In this document: positions 54,500-64,000 of the stretch, piece after piece | Layout of the letters: every line of letters begins with the position of its first letter | Numbering within the stretch: position 1 is the first letter of the stretch | NCBI RefSeq assembly: GCF_007676705.1 | Contig: NZ_VEBF01000002.1 | Coordinates: forward strand, 310,001-374,000 | From: Paenibacillus xylanexedens | GTDB taxonomy: Bacteria > Bacillota > Bacilli > Paenibacillales > Paenibacillaceae | Direction: 5' to 3' | DNA length: 64,000 nucleotides | Position numbers and translations under genes: made by a program | Notes under the pieces: generated by a model | The model's input: only the letters and a program-made list of their open reading frames with translations | Told to the model about the DNA's origin: nothing | Databases searched by the model: none

Positions 54500-56269
54500 A
54501 TGCTGCTCGAAGCCATGTATCATGTCCCTCGTGACAAGTGGGCTTACGCCTATAATTCGTCTACCATACATCTGCGCGTAAGAACCAAGCGCAATGATGT
54601 GCAATACGTGACTGCACTGACCGGAGATAAGTACAATTGGAACGGAACCTACAAGGAAATTCAACTGGAGAAAGCTGCTTCCGATCGCATGTTTGATTAT
54701 TGGGAGGCTGCCGTCAAGCCACAATTCAAACGTCTCACCTATATATTTCGGATAACCGCCGGTTCAGAGGATGTGTTTCTTGCGGATAATGGAATTCATT
54801 ATGAGACCCCCTATCCCACCGGAGGATACTATGAGTTCTCTTATATACACGAGATCGATGTGTTTAAGGTGCCCGAATGGGCCAAAGAAGCCGTCTTTTA
54901 TCAGATCATGACTGAACGATTTGCCAATGGAGATCCCAAACTGAATCCACAAGGAATACATGACTGGGGTGGCAAACCTGAGTTGGACAATTATTTTGGT
55001 GGAGATCTGCAAGGTGTGCTGGATCATCTGTATGACTTGACTGAACTTGGCGTGAACGCCATTTACTTTACCCCGTTATTTCAGGCTAATTCCTACCACA
55101 AATACGACACCATCGACTATAAAAAGGTAGACCCCCATTTCGGTGATAACGCCATGCTCAAACAAGTGACAGAAGAATGCCATCGCCTGGGTATACGTGT
55201 CATGCTTGACGCGGTGTTTAACCATTGCAGCGAAGACTTCCCTCCTTTTCAAGACGTACTCCAACATGGAAAAAACTCAAAGTATGCTGATTGGTTCCAC
55301 ATCAATGAATATCCGTTGCAGATTAAGGACGGTATACCTACCTACGATACGTTCGGGTTCTATGGCAACATGCCCAAATTCAATACAGCCAACCCAGAGG
55401 TTAAGGCCTATCTACTCGATGTAGCTGAGTACTGGATCAAGGAGATCAAGCTGGATGGCTGGCGATTGGATGTAGCGAATGAAGTGGACAATCATTTCTG
55501 GCGTGATTTCCGCAAGGTTGTTAAGGCAGCGAATCCCGAAGCCTATATTGTAGGTGAAGTATGGAGCGATTCCTTGACCTGGCTTATGGGAGATCAATTC
55601 GATTCCGTCATGAATTATCCTTTTGCCGACAAAGTGCTTCAGTTCTTCTGTGGTTCAATGGATGGGTATAATTTTGCCAACGAGATGGGTTCATTGATTA
55701 TGCGCTATCCGCAACAAACCAACGAAGTAATCTTCAATATGCTCTGCAGCCATGATACCCCTCGCCTGCTCACCCGGTTAGGAGAAGACAAACGCCGATT
55801 AAAGTTATCGGTTGTATTTCTCTTCACCTATATTGGCACACCTTGTATCTTCTATGGAGATGAGGTTGGAATTAGTGGTGGTGCTGACCCGGATTGCCGA
55901 AAATGCATGGAATGGGACCCTGCTAAACAAGACAGAGAACTCTACGATTTCTATCGTCTGATGATCGATTTACGCAAAAGCAATGAAGCCCTGCGCAAAG
56001 GACGCTTCCGTTTCCTCAAAGCTGATCATAACGATCCCTGTATCGTGTACGAACGTGTAGATGACAACCTCCACTTTACTGTATGGATGAATAATACTTC
56101 TCAAGATCGTACGCTCTCTCATCCCATGGAAACCAAAGACTGGAAGGATGCTTTAACGGAAGAGTCTGTGTATCCAACCGATGGCATGATGAATGTTAAG
56201 CTTGACCCCTACGGGTACCGGATTTTGTACAGGCAGCTTGATCCGGCGACCATTCATTTTAAAATCTAA
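54500..56269 (+). CDS. Neopullulanase/cyclomaltodextrinase (GH13_20)
   Basis: A 589-residue intracellular alpha-glucan hydrolase for cyclodextrins, pullulan and maltodextrins. N-terminal CBM34-like domain (1-125) then a GH13 barrel: DAVFNH (region I), GWRLDVANEVD (nucleophile Asp324), VGEVW (Glu353), CSHDTPR (Asp near 420). These positions match the catalytic Asp328/Glu357/Asp424 of the Geobacillus enzyme closely. No signal peptide, so glucans enter first. ATG with AGGAGG. The neighbour glgA/B/C cluster fits a role in glycogen turnover, though it is on the opposite strand. Confidence 0.92.
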   Translation: MLLEAMYHVPRDKWAYAYNSSTIHLRVRTKRNDVQYVTALTGDKYNWNGTYKEIQLEKAASDRMFDYWEAAVKPQFKRLTYIFRITAGSEDVFLADNGIHYETPYPTGGYYEFSYIHEIDVFKVPEWAKEAVFYQIMTERFANGDPKLNPQGIHDWGGKPELDNYFGGDLQGVLDHLYDLTELGVNAIYFTPLFQANSYHKYDTIDYKKVDPHFGDNAMLKQVTEECHRLGIRVMLDAVFNHCSEDFPPFQDVLQHGKNSKYADWFHINEYPLQIKDGIPTYDTFGFYGNMPKFNTANPEVKAYLLDVAEYWIKEIKLDGWRLDVANEVDNHFWRDFRKVVKAANPEAYIVGEVWSDSLTWLMGDQFDSVMNYPFADKVLQFFCGSMDGYNFANEMGSLIMRYPQQTNEVIFNMLCSHDTPRLLTRLGEDKRRLKLSVVFLFTYIGTPCIFYGDEVGISGGADPDCRKCMEWDPAKQDRELYDFYRLMIDLRKSNEALRKGRFRFLKADHNDPCIVYERVDDNLHFTVWMNNTSQDRTLSHPMETKDWKDALTEESVYPTDGMMNVKLDPYGYRILYRQLDPATIHFKI

Positions 56270-56288
56270 GTCAAAACATGCTCATTAC

Positions 56289-56360
56289 AAAAGAAAACAC
56301 TTCTACCGCCTCAGATGAATGTAGTGCGTTCATTCTGAAGTTTCGAAGTGTTTTCTTTTG
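56289..56360. terminator. Terminator after neopullulanase
   Basis: AAAAGAAAACACTTC pairs with GAAGTGTTTTCTTTT around an inner hairpin. Works on both strands. Confidence 0.85.
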
Positions 56361-56364
56361 CGTA

Positions 56365-56396
56365 AAAAAGCCACAGCATCATATGCCGTGGCTCAT
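56365..56396 (-). terminator. Terminator after glgA
   Basis: Minus-strand AGCCACGGCA/TGCTGTGGCT stem and six T residues, 12 bp past glgA. Confidence 0.87.
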
Positions 56397-56407
56397 TGAC
56401 AACTGCA

Positions 56408-57850
56408 TCAATTTGCAGGTGCGAGTGTAATTCGACGGTAAATATCCATATATTCCTCAGCAGAAACATTCCAGCTGTATTCTCCGCTCATTGCATTTCT
56501 CACAATCTTCTTCCAGTGTTCTGGCTGTTTGTAGATCTCCTCCGCACGTCGAATGGTATTCATCATGTCATGCGCGTTAAAGCTTGTGAATGAGAAGCCA
56601 TTTCCTTCACCGGTAAACTCGTTATATGCCTGCACAGTATCGTTCAGACCACCTGTTTCTCTTACAAGAGGCACACTGCCGTACCGTAGAGCCAGTAACT
56701 GACTAATGCCACACGGCTCGAACCTGGATGGCATCAGGAAGATATCACTGCCTGCATAGAACCGACGGGATAACCCATCGTTGAACTTGATCTGGGCAGA
56801 CATTTTGAGTGGATAACGATTCGCGGCTTCACGGAACCAGTGTTCATAGGAATGCTCCCCTGTTCCAAGTACAGCGAATTGAATGTCATCATAATACAAC
56901 AATTCATCCAGGATACGGCAGACCAGATCAAGTCCTTTAGAATCCACGAGCCTTGTGACCATGACCATAAGAGGTGCATCTGGTCGAACAGGCAATCCAA
57001 GTTCCTTTTGCAGCTCGATTTTGTTTTCCGTTTTCTTGGACAGACTTGTTCTGTATTTCACCGGGATCTTAGTGTCTGTAGCCGGGTTGTAGCTCTTGGT
57101 ATCAATGCCATTTACAATCCCGCTGAATCGATCTCCAAGTGAACTGAGCAGTCCGTCCAGCCCGTATCCGTAATAAGATGTTTTCACTTCCTGTGCGTAA
57201 GTTGGACTAACGGTTGTCACATGGTCAGCGTACACAATTCCAGCCTTCAGGAAGTTGACATTACCGTAATACTCGGCTCCATCCACGGTGAAATATCGAT
57301 CGTCAAGCTCCAGGATTTCACTGAATAACTGATGCGGGAATACCCCTTGATACAACAAGTTATGTATGGTGAATACCGTTCGCATATCACTGTAGAATGA
57401 ATCGTGTCTGTAGTGTGCTTCGAGCAGCAAAGGAATCATCCCTGCATGCCAGTCATGACTGTGCAGCACGTCAGGCTTGAACTCAATCTGTGGCAACACT
57501 TCGAGCACTGCACGGTTGAAGAAGGCGAAGCGCTCGCCATCATCCATATATCCATACACCCCATCACGCCCAAAATAATACTCATTATCCACAAAATACA
57601 CTGGAATCCCATCATGAACCATCATTTCTACTCCACAATAAGGTCTCCGCCAGCCAAGAGGCACATCCGTTGTAATTACGGGCTGTAACGCGTCTTTATA
57701 TTCATCGGGAATCCCCTTATATTTAGGCATAATCACCCGCACATCTGCCCCGCTCTTCTTCAATGCAAGCGGGAGAGCACCGATTACGTCGGCAAGGCCT
57801 CCTGTTTTGATAAATGGATGTACTTCAGCAGCAGCAAATAGAATATTCAT
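56408..57850 (-). CDS. glgA: Glycogen synthase (ADP-glucose type)
   Basis: A 480-residue GT5 glycosyltransferase that elongates alpha-1,4-glucan from ADP-glucose. The N-terminal KTGGLADV (residues 15-22) binds ADP-glucose; the C-terminal GT-B half shows RFEPCGISQLLALRYGSVPLVRETGGLNDTV. Length normal. ATG overlaps the glgB stop by 4 bp with AGGAGG upstream, so translation is coupled. glgB-glgA operon. Confidence 0.95.
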   Translation of the reverse strand: MNILFAAAEVHPFIKTGGLADVIGALPLALKKSGADVRVIMPKYKGIPDEYKDALQPVITTDVPLGWRRPYCGVEMMVHDGIPVYFVDNEYYFGRDGVYGYMDDGERFAFFNRAVLEVLPQIEFKPDVLHSHDWHAGMIPLLLEAHYRHDSFYSDMRTVFTIHNLLYQGVFPHQLFSEILELDDRYFTVDGAEYYGNVNFLKAGIVYADHVTTVSPTYAQEVKTSYYGYGLDGLLSSLGDRFSGIVNGIDTKSYNPATDTKIPVKYRTSLSKKTENKIELQKELGLPVRPDAPLMVMVTRLVDSKGLDLVCRILDELLYYDDIQFAVLGTGEHSYEHWFREAANRYPLKMSAQIKFNDGLSRRFYAGSDIFLMPSRFEPCGISQLLALRYGSVPLVRETGGLNDTVQAYNEFTGEGNGFSFTSFNAHDMMNTIRRAEEIYKQPEHWKKIVRNAMSGEYSWNVSAEEYMDIYRRITLAPAN

Positions 57851-59853
57851 GCCTTTGTCCTCCTTTTCGGTTTGAGCGTATTACTTTCATTCTTATTCTT
57901 CGTTTTTGAACTGACGGAAGTTATACTCGCAGGCGATTCATCCGTTTTCCGACGCGTGTTCTTTTTTAGAATCACGATGCTCAGCGGAGGTAAAACCAAT
58001 TCGAGACTATGTGGATGCCCATGAAAAGGAATCTTTTCGGTAGGTAGCTGCATATCATTAGTAATGCCTGAACCGCCGTAAACGGAATGGTCACTGTTCA
58101 GAACTTCGGTATACATACCGGGACGCATGACACCAATTCGGTAACGCTCACGCTTGACCGGCTGAAAGTTAATGAGCACAAGGAGTGTATCCGCAGGTTT
58201 TTTTCCTTTGCGTACATATGAAATGACACTCTGGTCCTGATCATCCGGAGTGATCCATTCATAACCGTCCAAGGAATGATCAAGCTCCCACAAAGCTTTT
58301 TCACTCAAGTACAGGTTCGACAGTTCACGCTCAAACTTATGCAAATTGCGGTGACTGTCATAGTCCAGCAAGAACCAGTCCAGTTGATCCTCATCTTTCC
58401 ACTCAATGAACTGGCCAAAGTCCCCACCCATAAACAACAGTTTTTTCCCTGGGAAAGTCATAAAATAGCCCAGAAAAGCACGCATGCCGGCAAATTTCTG
58501 TTCATAGGTTCCTGGCATCTTGTCGAGGAGCGACTTTTTGCCATGAACAACCTCGTCATGAGACAGAGGTAGCACATAATTTTCAGCAAAGGAGTATACG
58601 ACCGGGAAAGTCAGCAAATGATGTTTGGAAGGACGCTCATGAAAATCAGATTCCATGTAATCAAGCGTATCGTTCATCCAGCCCATGTTCCATTTGTAAT
58701 TGAAACCCAGACCGCCTTCATCTACAGGTAACGTTACCATTGGCCATGCACTGGATTCTTCAGCCATCATCAATGCATAAGGGAAATACTTGAACACCGT
58801 CTCATTCAGTTGCTGCAAAAAGGCTACAGCTTCCTTGTTCTCAAGACCCCCTTCATCATTGGTTCGGTATTGTCCTGGCTGCTTCTCAAAATCAAGCCGA
58901 AGCATACTCGTAACCGCATCAACACGGAGTCCGTCAAAATGATACATCTCCATCCAATACAATGCGTTGGAGATCAGAAATGAACGAATCCCGGGTTTCG
59001 AGTAGTCAAAGCTAAGTGTACCCCAGCCTGGCTTCTCTGCTAACATCGGGTCTGCATACTCATACAAAGGCGTACCATCAAACATACGCAATCCATGAGC
59101 GTCTTTGGCAAAATGCGCGGGCACCCAATCCAGCAGAACACCAATTCCAGCCTGATGTAGTGTATCCACCAGATACATCAGATCTTTGGGCTGTCCGTAA
59201 CGGCTTGTTGGCGCGTAAAATCCAGTGTTTTGGTATCCCCACGAAAGGTCATAAGGATGCTCACTAAGAGGCATCATCTCAACATGGGTATATTTCATTT
59301 CTAATAAGTAAGGAACGAGCAAGTCAGCCATCTCGCGGTAACTATAAAGGCTGCCATCTTCTTTGCGCTTCCAGGTTCCCATATGCATTTCATAAATATG
59401 TAGAGGTTTGTTATACAGCCCACGTTGTTTGCGTCTCCAAGCTCCATCATTCCATTTGTAACCTTCGATTGAACTGGTGACAGAGGCTGTCTGAGGTCGA
59501 ACCTCCGCATGAAACGCATAAGGGTCCGCTTTGAGCAATTCTGTTCCATCTTCCGTTAATATACGGAACTTGTATAAAGTTCCTTCACTAATTTCCGGAA
59601 AAAAACGACTCCAAAATCCTGATTCGGGTATCTTATATAAAGGTTCCTTTTCGCCTTTCCATTCATTACGGTCCAGAGCCAATCCTACTTCTGCGGCATT
59701 TGGTGCCCACACGGTAAAGCGATACCCCTGACGGCCATCGCAGATCTCAGGCTGTGCGCCCAAAATTCGATAACTGTGATGAAGGTTACCTTCATGAAAT
59801 AAATAAATATGCTCCGGCGATATGTCCGGGCGTGCCAACGGTTGAATGGCCAA
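57847..59853 (-). CDS. glgB: 1,4-alpha-glucan branching enzyme
   Basis: A 668-residue GH13 enzyme adding alpha-1,6 branches. N-terminal CBM48 (about 20-120, RFTVWAPNAAEVGLALD), barrel with GLRVDAVTSM (nucleophile Asp312), LMMAEESSAWP (acid Glu365/366), LPLSHDEVVHGK (Asp), and an all-beta C-domain. The last ~40 residues are a basic, Lys/Arg/Ser/Thr-rich tail not typical of GlgB. TTG start with AGAAGGTG. First gene of glgBA, divergent from glgC. Confidence 0.95.
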   Translation of the reverse strand: MAIQPLARPDISPEHIYLFHEGNLHHSYRILGAQPEICDGRQGYRFTVWAPNAAEVGLALDRNEWKGEKEPLYKIPESGFWSRFFPEISEGTLYKFRILTEDGTELLKADPYAFHAEVRPQTASVTSSIEGYKWNDGAWRRKQRGLYNKPLHIYEMHMGTWKRKEDGSLYSYREMADLLVPYLLEMKYTHVEMMPLSEHPYDLSWGYQNTGFYAPTSRYGQPKDLMYLVDTLHQAGIGVLLDWVPAHFAKDAHGLRMFDGTPLYEYADPMLAEKPGWGTLSFDYSKPGIRSFLISNALYWMEMYHFDGLRVDAVTSMLRLDFEKQPGQYRTNDEGGLENKEAVAFLQQLNETVFKYFPYALMMAEESSAWPMVTLPVDEGGLGFNYKWNMGWMNDTLDYMESDFHERPSKHHLLTFPVVYSFAENYVLPLSHDEVVHGKKSLLDKMPGTYEQKFAGMRAFLGYFMTFPGKKLLFMGGDFGQFIEWKDEDQLDWFLLDYDSHRNLHKFERELSNLYLSEKALWELDHSLDGYEWITPDDQDQSVISYVRKGKKPADTLLVLINFQPVKRERYRIGVMRPGMYTEVLNSDHSVYGGSGITNDMQLPTEKIPFHGHPHSLELVLPPLSIVILKKNTRRKTDESPASITSVSSKTKNKNESNTLKPKRRTKA

Positions 59854-60046
59854 GAGATCACCTTCTTCTCAAGAAAATAGATATAACAGTAACCATTACC
59901 CCATTCTAGCCAAGTTGAAAAGAAAAATGCGGTGCGTTAGAAAATGTTGTCTTTTTTCTGAATTTTTACAGTAACAATCGTTTCATCTGCTCTACTTTGC
60001 GTTAATGATGTACTACAATGCACAATATTTTGGGAGGGAAACGATT

Positions 60047-61273
60047 ATGTTTAATAAAGATTGCATCGCTATGCTGTTGGCGGGAGGAGAAGGGAAGCGA
60101 TTAGCCCCTTTAACCTCAAGTATCGCAAAACCCGCTGTACCGTTTGGCGGGCACTACCGGATCATCGATTTTCCTCTCAGTAACTGCGTAAACTCAGGGA
60201 TCGATACTGTAGGAGTATTAACGCAGTACCAAGCGGAATCTTTGCATGATCACATTGGTCAAGGAGAACCATGGGGACATGGTAACTCAAGTCAGGCAGG
60301 AATTTCCTTACTTCCATCTTATCATACAGGAAATGACGAATACTTGGGAACGGCGGATGCTATTTATAAAAATATTGACTATATTGATCAGCAAAACCCC
60401 GAAAATGTTCTAATTTTGTCGGGTGATCATATTTATCATATGAATTATCGTGAAATGTTAGAGGCTCACCAGGCCAACAATGCGGCAGCAACCATTTCGG
60501 TGATGGAAGTTCCGTGGGATGAAGCACATCGCTTCGGAATTATGGCTGCTGATGCTAATTTACGTGTAACCGAGTTTGCCGAGAAACCAGCTGAACCAAA
60601 AAGTAATCTGGCTTCAATGGGCATTTACATGTTCAAGTGGGATTATCTGAAACGCCATCTCTTGGAAGATGCAGCCAACCCTGAATCCAGCCACGACTTC
60701 GGCAAAGATGTTATTCCTCAAATGTTAAACGAGAATAATCCCCTCTTTGTTTATAACTTTAATGGTTATTGGAAAGATGTAGGCACGGTTAAGAGCCTTT
60801 GGGATGCACATATGGATTTGTTGCACAACGATGAAGACTGGAGTCTTCAAAAAGAGAACTGGCCGATGTTTACCCGCGACTGGCGCTCTAAGCCAAGTGC
60901 TTACAAGGCTAGACACGCGAAGATTGAACATGTGGCTTCCATGATTCACGACTCTTGCGCCATTGAAGGTCGTGCTGAACGTTCTGTGATCTTCTGCGGT
61001 GCTGAAGTAGGTAAGGGTTCAGAGGTAAAAGACAGTGTTGTTATGCCGAACGCACGCGTAGGTCGTGGAGTTCACATCGAGCGCGCCATCATCGGTGAAG
61101 GTGCGATCATTAAAGACGGTGCAATCGTTAAAGGTACGGCAGATGAAATTGTTGTCGTTGGTCCTAACGAGATTGTCTCTGCCAGACCGGCTGTCCGTAC
61201 ACAACCTGTTCGTATGTTGAAAGAAGCTTATGAAAAAAGTGGGCGCTTGCGCGCTGGTGAACTTTCTTCATAA
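60047..61273 (+). CDS. glgC: Glucose-1-phosphate adenylyltransferase (ADP-glucose pyrophosphorylase)
   Basis: About 408 residues making ADP-glucose from ATP and glucose-1-phosphate. N-terminal nucleotidyltransferase with [37 protein letters not shown] and [10 protein letters not shown]-terminal left-handed beta-helix ([56 protein letters not shown]). No glgD partner follows, unlike in Bacillus, so a GlgC homotetramer is likely. ATG 60047 with GGGAGGG. Confidence 0.95.
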   Translation: MFNKDCIAMLLAGGEGKRLAPLTSSIAKPAVPFGGHYRIIDFPLSNCVNSGIDTVGVLTQYQAESLHDHIGQGEPWGHGNSSQAGISLLPSYHTGNDEYLGTADAIYKNIDYIDQQNPENVLILSGDHIYHMNYREMLEAHQANNAAATISVMEVPWDEAHRFGIMAADANLRVTEFAEKPAEPKSNLASMGIYMFKWDYLKRHLLEDAANPESSHDFGKDVIPQMLNENNPLFVYNFNGYWKDVGTVKSLWDAHMDLLHNDEDWSLQKENWPMFTRDWRSKPSAYKARHAKIEHVASMIHDSCAIEGRAERSVIFCGAEVGKGSEVKDSVVMPNARVGRGVHIERAIIGEGAIIKDGAIVKGTADEIVVVGPNEIVSARPAVRTQPVRMLKEAYEKSGRLRAGELSS

Positions 61274-61279
61274 TCATAG

Positions 61280-61318
61280 ACCAAAAAAGGCGAGCCATTG
61301 TGGCTCGCCTTTTTTGGT
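61280..61318. terminator. Bidirectional terminator between glgC and the sensor kinase
   Basis: ACCAAAAAAGGCGAGCCA pairs perfectly with TGGCTCGCCTTTTTTGGT around a TTG loop. Confidence 0.95.
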
Positions 61319-61329
61319 CTTATACAACC

Positions 61330-62820
61330 TTAAGACTTTTCTGGATCCAATTTTACATCGGTCGCTTCTCTTACTTCAGTATCATCAGGCTGCGTTACAG
61401 ATTCCTCTGTACCCATCTCTTCTGCCACAGCCGGTAACGTGACCGTAACCGTTGTACCAGAGCCGAGTTCACTCTGCATTGTAATGGTGCCCTCATGCAG
61501 TTCTACCAGTTCCTGCGTAATCGCAAGCCCCAGCCCAGTTCCCCCATTTTGATGATTTACCTGGAAGAAGCGATCTCTTACTTTGATTAGGTGTTCCTCA
61601 CTGATTCCAATACCGGTGTCCTGAACAGCTGCAATGATCTGACCATTCTCCTCTTTGACGGACAAGAAGATCCATGAATTCTCATGTGAAAATTTGATTG
61701 CATTATCCACAACGTTCAGGAAAACTTGTTTCAATCTGTTCCCGTCTCCATGGACATTATAAGCACGAGTCTCGTCCGTTTCCAACTTGAGATGAACCTG
61801 TTTTTGTTCCGCTTTGGCCCAGACATTCAACATCGTTTCCTGCACAATTTCACGTATGTTGACGGTTCCTTTGACCAGCTTCATCTGATTCTGCTGTAAT
61901 TTGGAGAAATCCAGCATTTCCTCAACAAGTCCAATCAGTCGTTCAGTTTCCTTGGAGATAATACCCATTCCGATGCGGGTTTCTTCCGGATCATAACCAC
62001 CTGAATCCAGTGTCTCACTCCAGCCCTTAATACTGGTCAAAGGTGTTCTTAATTCATGTGAGATCGAAGAGATAAAATCATCCTTGATCTGATTACTGCG
62101 CACGATTTCATGTGCCATGAAGTTAAGCGTCGAAGCCAATTCGCCCAGTTCGTGCTTATAGTTTCCTTTAACCCTGACATCCAGCCGTCCTCTGGCCATC
62201 TGAGCCGATACAGCAGTGATGTTGTTGATTGGACGCACAATGGAATTCGCCATACCAATACTGATAATCAGAACAATCGCAAGCACGGCAACACCGACGG
62301 CAGCGGCAAGTAGTCCCATCACTAGCAATTTGGAATTAACCAGGTCAAGAGAAGTCAAATATCTTACAATGTAAGTATTCTCTCCTCCGAGGTCCAATTT
62401 ATGGGATACTGCCATCACTTGCTCTCCTGTAATTGGTTGTCTCCCAACCCAGCGACCTACATTTCCGTTCATTGCCTGCGATATATCACTAGTCTGAAGA
62501 ACGGCATGCTCTGACTCAAATGCCGTGGAACTGGCCAGTACTCTTCCATTCAAATCGAGAATTTGTAGCTCTGTATTATCAAGTTGAAGATTTACAAGCA
62601 AATACGATAGATTATTGCCATCTTCTGCCCCATTCACGAGAGACAACGGTTCTTTAAAATCATTTGTCATCGTAATCCGCTGATTTATAGTGTTATAAAT
62701 GCTTTCATAGTAGTATCTCTGCACTGCAAGCATAAATATGAATTCAACCAGTACCAGAGCAAGAAATACTACGATGAAGTAGTGTAATACAATCTGTCGC
62801 GTAATGCCTTTTTTAATCAT
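61330..62820 (-). CDS. Sensor histidine kinase
   Basis: About 496 residues: helix 1 (about 10-30), an extracellular sensor of about 140 residues, helix 2 (about 180-203), HAMP (NSIVRPINNITAVSAQMARGRLDVRV), HisKA (SSISHELRTPLTSIKGWSETL with the phospho-accepting His) and HATPase_c (NAIKFSHENS, DTGIGI, GGTGLGLAIT). No PAS domain. The ATG at 62820 overlaps the response-regulator stop (ATGA), so translation is coupled. Stimulus unknown. Confidence 0.9.
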   Translation of the reverse strand: MIKKGITRQIVLHYFIVVFLALVLVEFIFMLAVQRYYYESIYNTINQRITMTNDFKEPLSLVNGAEDGNNLSYLLVNLQLDNTELQILDLNGRVLASSTAFESEHAVLQTSDISQAMNGNVGRWVGRQPITGEQVMAVSHKLDLGGENTYIVRYLTSLDLVNSKLLVMGLLAAAVGVAVLAIVLIISIGMANSIVRPINNITAVSAQMARGRLDVRVKGNYKHELGELASTLNFMAHEIVRSNQIKDDFISSISHELRTPLTSIKGWSETLDSGGYDPEETRIGMGIISKETERLIGLVEEMLDFSKLQQNQMKLVKGTVNIREIVQETMLNVWAKAEQKQVHLKLETDETRAYNVHGDGNRLKQVFLNVVDNAIKFSHENSWIFLSVKEENGQIIAAVQDTGIGISEEHLIKVRDRFFQVNHQNGGTGLGLAITQELVELHEGTITMQSELGSGTTVTVTLPAVAEEMGTEESVTQPDDTEVREATDVKLDPEKS

Positions 62821-63515
62821 TGATCCCGGCCCTTCCATTTGTATCCGTGACCCCATACGGTTTGCAGGTATTCCGGCTCGGAAGGGTTGTTCTCAATTTT
62901 TTGGCGCAAGCGACGAATATTTACGTCTACGATCTTAGGATCACCCATGTACTCTTTGCCCCAGACGTGATCTAGCAACACATCACGGCTGAGCGGAGTA
63001 TTTTCTTTTTCCAGGAAAAATTGAATTAATGAAAATTCCGTTGGGGTTAACTCGATCGCTTCATGCTGTTTCTTAAATTGCTTCGAGATCAGATCTAATG
63101 AAAATGGCCCTGATTGGAAAGTAACCTTCGCTGCCGTTTCCCGATGTACGTTCACACGGCGTAACAACGACTGAATACGCGCAATCAACTCTGTTGGACT
63201 GAATGGCTTGCTTACGTGATCATCTGCACCAACGGAGAGTGCGTATACTTTATCCTGTTCCTGAACTTTGGCAGTCAAGAAGATGATACCCAGACGTTCA
63301 TTGGTTTCACGAATCCGTCGACATACCTCGAAACCATCAATACCGGGTACCATAACATCCAGCAGAGCCAGATCAATGTCCGGTACGGTTTGCAGTATGC
63401 GAAGCGCTTCATGCCCGTCTCCAGCTTCAAGCACTTCAAATCCGTTTCTTTTCAAATTGATTACGATAAAACTGCGGATGGATTCTTCATCCTCAAGAAT
63501 AAGTACTTTACTCAT
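62817..63515 (-). CDS. OmpR-family response regulator
   Basis: 232 residues. Receiver with acidic pair Asp9/Glu10, phospho-accepting Asp53 (LLDVMVPG), Thr81 and Lys103 (SKPF), and a C-terminal winged-helix DNA-binding domain (about 130-230; LTPTEFSLIQFFLEKENTPLSRDVLLDHVWG, VDVNIRRLRQKIE). The start ATG lies inside the end of the upstream gene (63508-63515), with AAAGGAAG. Cognate to the kinase. Confidence 0.93.
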   Translation of the reverse strand: MSKVLILEDEESIRSFIVINLKRNGFEVLEAGDGHEALRILQTVPDIDLALLDVMVPGIDGFEVCRRIRETNERLGIIFLTAKVQEQDKVYALSVGADDHVSKPFSPTELIARIQSLLRRVNVHRETAAKVTFQSGPFSLDLISKQFKKQHEAIELTPTEFSLIQFFLEKENTPLSRDVLLDHVWGKEYMGDPKIVDVNIRRLRQKIENNPSEPEYLQTVWGHGYKWKGRDQ

Positions 63516-64000
63516 TAAGTTCTTCCTTTCTATTTGTCTGCGATAAATTTTCTAGCAGTCCAGGGTTCGCATCGAGTTGAGAACCACGTGAAGCAATAAT
63601 ATGATCATTGTTCCGGGTTATTTCTTTCCAACTCTTCCCCTTCTCCTGTTCCCACTGCGAAAGAGTGAAATATTTAATTTCACCAACCGTTTCATCGGTG
63701 TCAATCTTTTTAAAGCGAATATACTTTTCTTTTTCTGATTTAGTATCAATAGTTATTTTCCCATACCAATCCGCTTTGAGATTTAGGTGGAATGAATTTG
63801 CATCGTCTCGATACTGAAAAGAGACAAATTTCTTCCCATCTTTTCCATCCCATTGGTAAAAAGTATAGAACCACATTCGCTCATCAAAAACATAATGCTC
63901 CCAGCCTTTGGGTGTTTCTTTTAATCCAAACTCAATAATATCATCATTATTGACATCACTACTTAAAATTTTGTCATCTCTATATGTTTGATCGGGTGAT
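63508..64000 (-). CDS. C-terminal part of an unknown, probably extracellular protein (cut by window edge)
   Basis: Open to the window end, at least 163 residues, so the start is outside. The visible part has an Asp/Asn-rich loop (SSDVNNDDIIEFG) like calcium-binding or FG-GAP repeat blades, then WxxYxFxQWDG-type beta segments (MWFYTFYQWDGKDGKKFVSFQY, SFHLNLKADWYGKITI). Not recognised. Its stop overlaps the response regulator start by 8 bp, so it is the upstream, translationally coupled gene of the two-component operon and may be part of its sensing system. Confidence 0.75.
   Translation of the reverse strand, partial: SPDQTYRDDKILSSDVNNDDIIEFGLKETPKGWEHYVFDERMWFYTFYQWDGKDGKKFVSFQYRDDANSFHLNLKADWYGKITIDTKSEKEKYIRFKKIDTDETVGEIKYFTLSQWEQEKGKSWKEITRNNDHIIASRGSQLDANPGLLENLSQTNRKEELNE

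Overview
The window looks like chromosome of an endospore-forming Bacillota, most likely Paenibacillus or a close relative. It carries germination and coat genes (cwlJ, gerQ, a gerA-type operon, CotF-like proteins, manganese catalases), a collagen-like exosporium-type protein, a XerS-type recombinase, a PspA/DUF350/DUF4178/DUF4247 cluster and an unsplit glgBA/glgC glycogen locus. Ribosome binding sites are strong (AGGAGG-like) and gene starts include ATG, GTG and TTG. No rRNA, tRNA, CRISPR array or transposase gene was found.

Layout. 0.1-6 kb, minus strand: gerQ and cwlJ, a secreted two-copy barrel-like protein, an SDR, a DUF2500 membrane protein and a collagen-like protein. 6.2-12.3 kb, minus strand and AT-rich: an accessory block of small modifying enzymes (P-loop kinase, methyltransferase, two NUDIX, an APH-type phosphotransferase, GNAT, serine hydrolase). 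Three of its genes are broken: a frameshifted methyltransferase, a serine hydrolase with one in-frame TAG, and a deleted methyltransferase relic. 12.4-27 kb, mostly metabolic and transport: an Asp-box lipoprotein, ldh, chrA, a tyrosine recombinase, an amino acid permease, an amidohydrolase, an FMN-riboswitch-controlled EamA transporter and an amidase. 27-38.7 kb, spore-related: DUF3231, two manganese catalases, CotF-like proteins and gerAA-AC-AB, with two LysE-type exporters and an APC permease between them. 39-45.6 kb: an aldo/keto reductase, an SDR, a 228-bp MITE-like element, GNAT, xerS, mobB-moeA and an HNH protein. 45.7-53 kb, envelope functions: the PspA cluster, a polysaccharide deacetylase, a LysM-3D protein behind a c-di-AMP riboswitch, and an amino acid ABC transporter with fused binding protein and permease. 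53-61.3 kb: an M20 amidohydrolase and glycogen/maltodextrin metabolism. 61.3-64 kb: a two-component system coupled to an upstream gene cut by the window edge.

Points most worth following: three short sites (about 15.48, 27.03 and 43.19 kb) built like Xer recombination (dif) sites, one of them about 130 bp downstream of xerS; the FMN riboswitch on an EamA transporter, which predicts flavin transport; the c-di-AMP riboswitch on a wall-remodelling protein; the MITE-like element whose end is repeated next to a second tyrosine recombinase; and the decaying accessory block. All functions are read from motifs and context; no database search was run.
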